5,315 bases of DNA, from assembly GCA_003644325.1 (NCBI GenBank), contig QNCA01000135.1:1-5315 (forward strand), given 5' to 3'. This DNA is from Planctomycetota bacterium (GTDB lineage: Bacteria; Planctomycetota; B129-G9). A program made the position numbers and the translations under genes. Below, one piece after another: positions 1 to 5,315 of the stretch. Numbering within the stretch: the stretch's first letter is position 1; each line of letters starts with the position of its first letter. A model generated the notes under the pieces. The model did no database searches. It saw only the letters and a program-made list of their open reading frames with translations, and had not been told where the DNA came from.

Positions 1-669
1 GCCGCAAATCCTGTAGGAATCTCCAACGCCGAACTGGACTATCTTATTGGAGTGCGCGACGTGATAGAGGTTGACGTCGCCGACCATATCGAGTTCAGCG
101 GCAATTTCCGGGTCGAGGCGGACGGTACGTTCGAGGTGCCTACGATTTACAGGCGGGTGCGTGTCGGCGGCCTTACCACCAGACAGGCCGAGGCCCGCAT
201 ACGCGACGTTCTTGATGACCTGGTCGTCGGCCGCGCTCAGGTTCACGTGAAGGTGCTTGTAAGCCGCAGCCGGTGTTACTTCATGCTGGGCGCGGTGGGG
301 AGAAAGGGCAAGTACTTCATGGGGCTTCAGGACATCACGGTGCGCGAGGCGCTCATAAGGGCAAACATATGGGGGCCGGGCGCCAAGAAAGACAGGGTGT
401 ACATCATTACACCCGACGAGCGGGACAGGCCCTCCTACGTGACCGTCGACGGCGACGCGATTCTCATGGGCAGCCTGCGCGACGACGTTGTGCTCAAACC
501 GGGCGACATCGTTTACGTGCCTACAACGTTGTACTTCAAGATCAACAAGGTAATCGACGAGATAATCGGCCAGGCCGAGCGCGTCCAGGATATCGAAAGC
601 GACATCCAGTACGGCCGGCGCGTTGGAAGAGACGGCTACGGCAGGCTGGAAGACGCGGCAACACCATAG
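1..669 (+). CDS. Polysaccharide export outer-membrane protein (Wza/Poly_export + SLBB), 5' end outside window
   Basis: The frame is open from base 1 to the TAG at 667-669, giving 222 visible codons. The GTG at 52 is not the start, because conserved domain residues (DYLIG) precede it; signal peptide and true start lie to the left. Visible residues 13-87 match the Poly_export domain: YLIG-x-RDVIEVDV, then a DGTFEVPTI strand, a VGGLT turn and the closing VHVKVLV strand. Residues about 92-180 look like one SLBB domain (MLGAVGRKGKYF, later LKPGDIVYVP). The family forms the outer-membrane/periplasmic channel through which capsule or exopolysaccharide leaves the cell, docking on the PCP encoded next. 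The usual GPGD signature is VRD here. After SLBB there is only a short helix-prone stretch (about 179-203, KINKVIDEIIGQ) and a Gly/Arg-rich polar tail, so a Wza-like C-terminal helical barrel is uncertain. The family call is firm; the particular polysaccharide is unknown. Confidence 0.9.
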   Translation, partial: AANPVGISNAELDYLIGVRDVIEVDVADHIEFSGNFRVEADGTFEVPTIYRRVRVGGLTTRQAEARIRDVLDDLVVGRAQVHVKVLVSRSRCYFMLGAVGRKGKYFMGLQDITVREALIRANIWGPGAKKDRVYIITPDERDRPSYVTVDGDAILMGSLRDDVVLKPGDIVYVPTTLYFKINKVIDEIIGQAERVQDIESDIQYGRRVGRDGYGRLEDAATP

Positions 670-683
670 AATATTCAGTTCAA

Positions 684-707
684 GGTGCACAGGAATGCTC
701 GTGCATC
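684..707 (+). other. Small hairpin in the export-PCP intergenic gap
   Basis: GGTGCAC (684-690) can pair with GTGCATC (701-707), giving a 7-bp stem with one G-U pair and a 10-nt loop. No T-run follows, so it is not an intrinsic terminator. It might be an mRNA-stability or processing element between the first and second genes, or chance. The pairing is seen in the sequence; any role is inference. Confidence 0.25.
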
Positions 708-736
708 AGCAGAATGAGGGGAATCTCCTTGAATAG
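695..736 (+). CDS. Possible 13-codon leader ORF ahead of the PCP gene
   Basis: An ATG at 695 opens a 13-codon frame (MLVHQQNEGNLLE) ending at TAG 734-736, in the same frame as the PCP gene. A weak AAGG (682-685) sits 9 nt upstream of the ATG. The stop codon overlaps the first bases of the PCP Shine-Dalgarno (735-743), so a ribosome ending here would sit on that site and could open the local RNA structure. The peptide matches nothing I recognise, and an ORF this short arises easily by chance, so this is only a candidate for translational coupling. Confidence 0.15.
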   Translation: MLVHQQNEGNLLE

Positions 737-743
737 GGGAGGA
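717..743 (+). promoter_or_regulatory. Strong RBS of the PCP gene with competing hairpins
   Basis: AGGGGAGGA (735-743) is a strong Shine-Dalgarno 11 nt before the ATG at 755. An in-frame TAG at 734 excludes any longer start, which fixes this ATG. The CTCCT at 725-729 has two possible partners. Pairing with AGGGG (717-721) gives a 5-bp stem with an AAT loop and leaves the RBS free. As TCTCCTT (724-730), it can instead pair with GGGGAGG (736-742), a 7-bp stem with three G-U pairs and a 5-nt loop, and hide the RBS. The pairings are exclusive; whether they regulate anything is unknown. I see no convincing promoter in 670-754, so the gene probably reads through from the export gene. Confidence 0.45.
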
Positions 744-754
744 CGACAACGGCC

Positions 755-2935
755 ATGGATGGCTCTTCCATCAAGTCCACGTTCCGGGATTACGTCCGCG
801 TAATCTTCCAGCGGAAGAAGTTCATCATCATCCCGGTAATAGGCATACCGCTCTGTATCGCAATCTATGCCTTTGTTATTGCGGACGAGGTCTATAGAGC
901 CGATAACTACGTCGTCGTGCTTGACAACAAAACCAACAAACCCCTGCTGGGCAACCTGTCCACCACGTCCGATCTGGGTAAGCGAATCAACACAAGCGTC
1001 AAGCGAATAACCAGCCGCAGCGGCATGATTAATCTTATCGCCAGCATAGATTACGTCTCCGCGCAATTCCCGGACTCGGCAATCGTACAAAACAGGCGGC
1101 TGGAAATACTGACCGACAAGCGCATGATTCTCGAATACCGCCTGGGCCGCGTAAATAAGAGAATTGCCGCCCTCAAGGCGCAGATAGAGAACATGCCGGA
1201 CGACTACGAAAAACGGCGGCTGGCCATGAGCCTGGAAGACCTTGGGAAAGACAAGAATATCTGCGAAGGACAGATAGCCGAGTTACAGAAGAAGATTCGC
1301 CGGGCCGAGGAACGCATGGACGCAATCGCCGGGCAGGAAGCGGAATTTCAGCGCCTGCTAAAGCGCAGCGAAAGGCAACCCGAAAACGAAGAACTGCGCC
1401 TGCTGTGCCAGGCAGGCAGGAACCGCGACCTGGATCAACAGATGCGTCTCGATGAAACAGTGGAACGGTTTCTCAGGGGACTCAGGGTCGGCATCCACGG
1501 CAACAGCGTCTCCGCTTCTTTTGAATCCCGCAATCCGCAACTATGCAAGGACGTCGTGGACGAGGTGCTGCTCCGACTCGAGTCCGAGAACCTGGCGATA
1601 AAGAAGCGGGAAGTGCTGAGCACCGCGGAGATACTTGACGAGAAAATCCTCGAGTACGAGCAACGTGTCAAAGAAAAAGAAAACGCGCTCAAGGGTTACC
1701 AGAGTTTGCACATCCTCGATGTTTCCCCCGGCGAACTCGCTTCCGAAGAGTTCAACGACATCCTGGTGCGCGAGAGCACGGCGACGCGATTCGACGTATC
1801 CGCGCCCTACATCGTAGCGCAGTACCGTGATTACAAGAAAAAGCACGGCGACATCCTGCAGAAAGTAAAAGAATTGACGGCGGAGCGCAGGAGCCTGTAC
1901 GGGCAGTTGAAAGCCACACCGGAATTCATCAACGGCTCGGTCATAGAGTCAATGCCGGAACACGTGGCACGGCTGAAGGACGAACTGCATGCAGCCGAGA
2001 TCGAACGCGCCAAATTGCTGGAGACGATGACGGACAAGCATCCCCACGTGAAGAAGATTACCGCGAAAATCGAGCGCCTGAAGGGAATGCTGGACAACTC
2101 CAACGAACTCGAGGTCACACGCGTCGAGCGCGTCAAAAACCCCCGCTATGACGAAATACAGAGCCGGCTGGGACAGGTGGACGGCGAACTGGCCGGTCTC
2201 AAGACACGGGAGGAAGAGGCCGCCAAAAACATGGAGTACTATCGCCGGCGTGCCCTGCGACTGCCCGACCTGGTCGCCGAACATTCCAAACTCGCCAGGG
2301 AACTCCTTCAGGACAGGAGACGGCTGCAAGACCTGCTCGAGCGCAAGTCCGGGGCGGAGATTACCCGTGCGCTGGAAGTTGACAGCGAGGAAGGCATGAG
2401 GTTTGAGAAGCCCGACCCCACCGCTCTGCCGCTCAGCCCGATCAGGCCCAACCGGCGCCTGCTCATACTCCTGGGCCTGCTGCTGGGCGGGGCGGGGGCC
2501 GCGGTATTGCTGTTCTTTGTCGAATATGCGGACCGCTCCATCCGCGGCATTGCCGACGTCAAGCGCCACCTCGGTCTGCCGGTGCTCGGCGCCATACCGC
2601 ACTTCTTCAAAAAGGACAAAGGCGTGAAAGTCAGGAAGACATTCAGTGTGCGCGGCGCGCTCAACTGCGCGCTCGTCACGGCGCTTGTGACCGTCCTTGC
2701 GATATCGTTCTTCCTCGACGAAGAGACGAGTGATTTCCTGGACAAACAATTGGGCAGGGAAACTCCCGCTGCCGGTTATTGTAAACACCAGTGCTTCCCG
2801 GGTATGTTTTCCAACTGGCGGGCCACCATACCGTTTGGGGACGAAACGCAGGCGGAATCGACGGATGCCGCCGCCCCGGACGCGCCGGAAATTGATATAG
2901 CCCCCGGAGTATTTGCCGCGGAGGAAGGTCCATAA
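755..2935 (+). CDS. Polysaccharide co-polymerase / chain-length determinant (Wzz/GumC type), no fused kinase
   Basis: This 726-residue inner-membrane protein should set polysaccharide chain length and bridge polymerase, export channel and kinase. TM1 is at about 23-43 after a basic N-terminus, followed by a Wzz-like region. A long periplasmic segment contains helical coiled coils at about 112-205, 265-315, 355-385, 400-447 and 465-535. Family marks include DKHPHVKKI (427-435), NPRYDEIQSRL (462-472) and LPDLVAEHSKLAREL (503-517). A proline motif (P559, P562, P565-N566) leads into TM2 at about 569-588 (LLLGGAGAA), then FVEYADRSIRG and LGLPVLGAIP, typical of the family's cytoplasmic end. A third hydrophobic helix (635-653) and a 73-residue acidic tail follow, which is unusual. 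There is no Walker motif; the kinase is the next gene, as in split CapA/CapB or exosortase-associated systems. It is longer than usual GumC/Wzz-type proteins, partly because of an extra coiled coil before FLRGLRVGIHGNSVSASF (239-256). Confidence 0.9.
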   Translation: MDGSSIKSTFRDYVRVIFQRKKFIIIPVIGIPLCIAIYAFVIADEVYRADNYVVVLDNKTNKPLLGNLSTTSDLGKRINTSVKRITSRSGMINLIASIDYVSAQFPDSAIVQNRRLEILTDKRMILEYRLGRVNKRIAALKAQIENMPDDYEKRRLAMSLEDLGKDKNICEGQIAELQKKIRRAEERMDAIAGQEAEFQRLLKRSERQPENEELRLLCQAGRNRDLDQQMRLDETVERFLRGLRVGIHGNSVSASFESRNPQLCKDVVDEVLLRLESENLAIKKREVLSTAEILDEKILEYEQRVKEKENALKGYQSLHILDVSPGELASEEFNDILVRESTATRFDVSAPYIVAQYRDYKKKHGDILQKVKELTAERRSLYGQLKATPEFINGSVIESMPEHVARLKDELHAAEIERAKLLETMTDKHPHVKKITAKIERLKGMLDNSNELEVTRVERVKNPRYDEIQSRLGQVDGELAGLKTREEEAAKNMEYYRRRALRLPDLVAEHSKLARELLQDRRRLQDLLERKSGAEITRALEVDSEEGMRFEKPDPTALPLSPIRPNRRLLILLGLLLGGAGAAVLLFFVEYADRSIRGIADVKRHLGLPVLGAIPHFFKKDKGVKVRKTFSVRGALNCALVTALVTVLAISFFLDEETSDFLDKQLGRETPAAGYCKHQCFPGMFSNWRATIPFGDETQAESTDAAAPDAPEIDIAPGVFAAEEGP
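2921..2928 (+). promoter_or_regulatory. RBS of the kinase gene, inside the PCP 3' end
   Basis: GAGGAAGG lies 8 nt before the ATG at 2937 and within the last codons of the PCP gene, whose TAA is at 2933-2935. The spacing decides the start: an in-frame TTG at 2913 lies upstream of this RBS and is rejected. A single base between stop and start implies translational coupling, which would help keep PCP and kinase in a fixed ratio. Confidence 0.8.
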
Positions 2936-2936
2936 C

Positions 2937-3872
2937 ATGAGCAATGAAAGCCTGGGCAAACTGAACAATCTCATAAGCACGGCGCTCGACCTGCAAAAGG
3001 AGCATCGACCATCCGGCTCCGGCGCCGCTGCCGGGACCGTTGTCGAGCCGCATTCACTGCCGTCGACCGAAACCGATATGGAAGAATTCCGCAGGACGAT
3101 ACGGCGCGTGGAAAGATTTCAGTTCTCCCCCGAGTGTTCCTTTTCTCACTCAAGTGAAATCGGCGAGAAATTCCGTGAGATTCGCGCCAACCTGCAGGTG
3201 TTGCAGGTTGACAGGAGTGTAAAGACGCTGGTCTTTTCCAGCGCGCACCACAAAGAGGGCAAGACACACACCGTCGTGAATACCGCGCGCTTCCTGTCCC
3301 AGCACGAAAACCGTCACACGCTGCTTATGGACTGCGATCTCCGCAGGCCGAAGATCAAGGAACACGTCCTCGTCGATTGTGAATACAGCCTGGAAGACGT
3401 CCTTACCGGGAAGTGCGAACTGGCCGACGCCCTGGTATATTCCGAACAGGACAACCTCGCCGTATTGCCGACGCGCCACGGTCAGCACAACGCCACCGAG
3501 TTGCTGGAAACCCCGGCCATGAAAAAGGTCATCGCCGATGTGCGCGAAATGTTTGATTTCGTGCTCATCGACACCTCGCCCACGCTGTCCACCACCGACC
3601 CCATGGTCTTGGGGGCCATGTGCGACGCCGTCATAATAGTCGTAAAGGCCGGCTCCACGCAGCGCGAAAGCGTCGAACACGCCATCAGCCTCATGTATCA
3701 GGCCAACGCCAAGGTGCTTGGCGTGGTGCTCACGCAGGTGAAAAACCACATCCCCAAATATCTCTACCGGTATCATTACTTCAACGACATGTACGCCGAT
3801 CTTTACGAGCGTCTGGGCGATTCCGGTGAACCCGCTCGCAAATCCCGCGGGAAACGCCGCAAGAGGAAATGA
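2937..3872 (+). CDS. Bacterial tyrosine kinase (BY-kinase, CpsD/CapB/Wzc-C type), exopolysaccharide regulator
   Basis: This 311-residue soluble P-loop ATPase should autophosphorylate C-terminal tyrosines in trans and regulate the polysaccharide assembly complex at the cytoplasmic face, activated by the PCP. All BY-kinase signatures are visible: the EX2RX2R oligomerisation motif (E77, R80, R83), Walker A AHHKEGKT (103-110, K109), Walker A' LLMDCDLRRP (129-138, D132 and D134) and Walker B VLIDTSP (209-215, D212). The C-terminal cluster has tyrosines at 275, 277, 279, 281, 286 and 290. Residues 1-70 form an N-terminal extension with a helix-prone start (LGKLNNLISTALDLQKE), as in kinases paired with separate PCPs. 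Walker A has HHKEG where PPGEG is usual, and Walker B DTSP instead of DTPP, but both fit the consensus patterns. A highly basic tail (RKSRGKRRKRK, 301-311) is unusual. MinD/ParA ATPases are the main alternative; the A' motif and tyrosine cluster argue against them. Confidence 0.93.
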   Translation: MSNESLGKLNNLISTALDLQKEHRPSGSGAAAGTVVEPHSLPSTETDMEEFRRTIRRVERFQFSPECSFSHSSEIGEKFREIRANLQVLQVDRSVKTLVFSSAHHKEGKTHTVVNTARFLSQHENRHTLLMDCDLRRPKIKEHVLVDCEYSLEDVLTGKCELADALVYSEQDNLAVLPTRHGQHNATELLETPAMKKVIADVREMFDFVLIDTSPTLSTTDPMVLGAMCDAVIIVVKAGSTQRESVEHAISLMYQANAKVLGVVLTQVKNHIPKYLYRYHYFNDMYADLYERLGDSGEPARKSRGKRRKRK

Positions 3873-3880
3873 TACGCCGC

Positions 3881-5315
3881 TTATCGGGGATGCGTGCGGG
3901 AGTTCCGTGCCTTGCTCGAACCGCGCAGTATGAACGAGGCGAGCAGCGCCGCGCCCGACAGAGCCAGCATTACAATGGCAAACACGTCTTTCACGCGGGA
4001 GTAGATGGAGAGGTCGTCGCAGACGTAAACGCGACGGAGGAGAAAGCCCTGCACGGATTTCATCCGGCCATGCTCATCCTTCAAGACGTCGTTTTCCCAT
4101 GAGAAGAAACCGTCCGGCCTGATGAACGCGGAGATGCCGGTGTTGGTCGCGCGGATTACGCCCACCCTGTTCTCGACCGCGCGGAACGCGGCCATCGCCG
4201 TCGTCTGCTCCAGCTCCGCGCTTTCGTGGAACCAGCCGTCGTTCGATATGTTCACGATAAAGTCCGCTTTCTTTTCGCCGCCCTCCTCCACGAAAGACGC
4301 GAAAAGGTCGGGAAAGCCCACTTCATAGCATATCGGGGTCGAGAACGTATAGGGGTTGCCGCCCGCGTCCGTCATCTCAAAGAATGTTATCCCCTCGCCG
4401 CCTTTCAGGTCCCGCACGAAGCCGGCGCTTTGCAAAATAACATCGTCCATGAAAGGAAATATGTTTCCCAAGGGGACGAACTCTCCGAACGGCACAAGGT
4501 GTATCTTGTCGTACCGCCCTTCCAGTTTGCCGTCCGCGGTGAAGAAGTACGCGCTGTTGTGCCAGTCGGTGACGTCGTCCTCGTGTTCTTCCCACTGATT
4601 CGTCCGAGGGTTCCAGTAGCGGTATACGTGCGGCTCGTTCCTTACATACGTGCCCCCCGCCAGGAAATGACAGCCGCGCTCGCGGACCTTCCGCGACCAC
4701 CCCGCCGTGCAATCCGGCGAGCAGTCCGGGCCCGGCTGAATCATCGTCTCCGGCCAGACGATCATGTCCGGCTCCCTATTTTCCTTTCGCGCCTTTTCCA
4801 GGGCCGTATCGGTCAGCGTTTCGATGTCCCCGGTCAGTGTCCTCCTTGATTCCCTTTCCCGCTTGAGATACTGAGCGACATTCGGCTGTATGAGCAGGAC
4901 CCTCGGTCCTTCCTTCATCTTGCCGCGTATCGCGCCCAAGCGCGCAAAACCGTACACCAGGACAAGCGCAAACACGGCTGCAAGGCATATCGCCCTCGGC
5001 AGGAGACCCCGCGCATCGAGTTTTCTATAGCGCTTCCTGGCAATGAAGCGTAGGACGACCTCGGCGATGAAGGCGTTAACGAGCACGATGACGAATGATA
5101 CGCCGTATGCTCCGGTGATGTCGGATATCTGAATGAGGGGCAGAAACGCATACTGGGTGTGGGCGAGAAAGAGCCACGGAAAGCCCGTCAGGACGAAGGC
5201 CCGCAGGTACTCGCACGCCACCCAGGCCACCGGCGCCGCGAGCATCAACGGCACACGCAGGCGCTTTACGGCCAGGTTTGTCATCAGCGCAAACAGGCCG
5301 AAGTAAACGCACAGC
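3881..5315 (-). CDS. lnt: Apolipoprotein N-acyltransferase, N-terminus outside window
   Basis: Lnt transfers an acyl chain from a phospholipid to the N-terminal cysteine of apolipoproteins, the last step of lipoprotein maturation in the inner membrane. The frame is open to the right edge. The ATG at 5282-5284 is internal, since hydrophobic family-like sequence (CVYFGLFAL) precedes it; perhaps 75-80 residues are missing compared with E. coli Lnt. Numbering from that Met: membrane helices about 11-31, 57-81, 97-114 and 434-453; a GFPWL motif (34-38); and a periplasmic nitrilase domain about 126-425. The catalytic triad is intact: E179 (VWPET), K260 (YDKIHLVPFGEF) and C319 (PICYE), with supporting E268, Y320 and E321. 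TNTGISAF (380-387) is also typical. Oddities are a CxxxC-bearing loop (C188, C192) soon after the catalytic Glu and an aromatic, acidic insertion at about 212-246. The gene converges on the kinase gene, so it is a separate transcription unit. Confidence 0.95.
   Translation of the reverse strand, partial: LCVYFGLFALMTNLAVKRLRVPLMLAAPVAWVACEYLRAFVLTGFPWLFLAHTQYAFLPLIQISDITGAYGVSFVIVLVNAFIAEVVLRFIARKRYRKLDARGLLPRAICLAAVFALVLVYGFARLGAIRGKMKEGPRVLLIQPNVAQYLKRERESRRTLTGDIETLTDTALEKARKENREPDMIVWPETMIQPGPDCSPDCTAGWSRKVRERGCHFLAGGTYVRNEPHVYRYWNPRTNQWEEHEDDVTDWHNSAYFFTADGKLEGRYDKIHLVPFGEFVPLGNIFPFMDDVILQSAGFVRDLKGGEGITFFEMTDAGGNPYTFSTPICYEVGFPDLFASFVEEGGEKKADFIVNISNDGWFHESAELEQTTAMAAFRAVENRVGVIRATNTGISAFIRPDGFFSWENDVLKDEHGRMKSVQGFLLRRVYVCDDLSIYSRVKDVFAIVMLALSGAALLASFILRGSSKARNSRTHPR

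Noticed and set aside
52..54. GTG as start of the export protein
   Set aside because: The frame is open to base 1 and the conserved DYLIG residues of Poly_export lie before it, so the gene begins outside the window.
273..803. 176-codon open frame on the plus strand spanning the export-PCP junction
   Set aside because: It overlaps the export gene out of frame and has a low-complexity Arg/Gly/His composition with no domain.
2913..2936. Upstream TTG start for the kinase, adding 8 residues
   Set aside because: The GAGGAAGG RBS at 2921-2928 lies downstream of it and is ideally spaced for the ATG at 2937.
1949..2980. 343-codon open frame on the minus strand opposite the PCP gene
   Set aside because: It lies antisense to a well-recognised gene, its translation resembles no family I know, and long antisense frames are common in GC-rich genes.
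3150..3776. 208-codon open frame on the minus strand opposite the kinase gene
   Set aside because: It is antisense to the BY-kinase catalytic motifs, is His/Gly/Val-rich in the way of a shadow frame, and has no supporting RBS or family pattern.
3843..3852. Palindrome TCCCGCGGGA as a terminator
   Set aside because: The stem is short with no real loop, has no T-run, and lies inside coding sequence before the stop codon.
4226..4849. 207-codon open frame on the plus strand opposite Lnt
   Set aside because: It is antisense to the Lnt catalytic domain; the Arg/Val-rich composition is that of a reverse-complement shadow.

Overview
The window holds two convergent units from what is most likely a diderm (Gram-negative-type) bacterium with moderately high GC content. 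The outer-membrane polysaccharide export protein and apolipoprotein N-acyltransferase both imply an outer membrane with lipoproteins. Free use of ATA and AGG codons in GC-rich DNA, and a very long, coiled-coil-rich chain-length protein, would suit a planctomycete/PVC-type or deltaproteobacterium-like lineage. No phylogenetic marker is present, so this is only a guess.

Left and centre (1-3872, plus strand): a three-gene exopolysaccharide/capsule export cassette. It comprises (1) the 3' part of a Wza/Poly_export-SLBB outer-membrane export protein, cut by the left edge; (2) a 726-residue Wzz/GumC-type polysaccharide co-polymerase (PCP) anchored in the inner membrane; and (3) a separate 311-residue bacterial tyrosine kinase (BY-kinase, CpsD/CapB/Wzc-C type). 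The PCP and kinase genes are 1 nt apart and surely co-translated. The export and PCP genes are 85 nt apart; that gap contains possible leader structure, namely a 13-codon ORF ending inside the Shine-Dalgarno and hairpins that compete for it. Together the products would form the trans-envelope assembly that controls chain length and exports a Wzx/Wzy-type polysaccharide, with the kinase cycling between phosphorylated and unphosphorylated states to drive assembly.

Right (3881-5315, minus strand): the C-terminal ~478 codons of apolipoprotein N-acyltransferase (Lnt), running off the right edge. It converges on the kinase gene with only 8 nt between the stop codons and is functionally unrelated to the cassette, apart from being another envelope-biogenesis gene.

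No tRNA, rRNA, CRISPR array, transposon or phage gene was seen. The families are all known. The unusual points are inside the proteins: a PCP with an extra periplasmic coiled-coil segment and a third membrane helix that should place its C-terminal tail in the periplasm; a kinase with a short tyrosine ladder capped by a strongly basic tail; and an Lnt with inserted loops in its catalytic domain.
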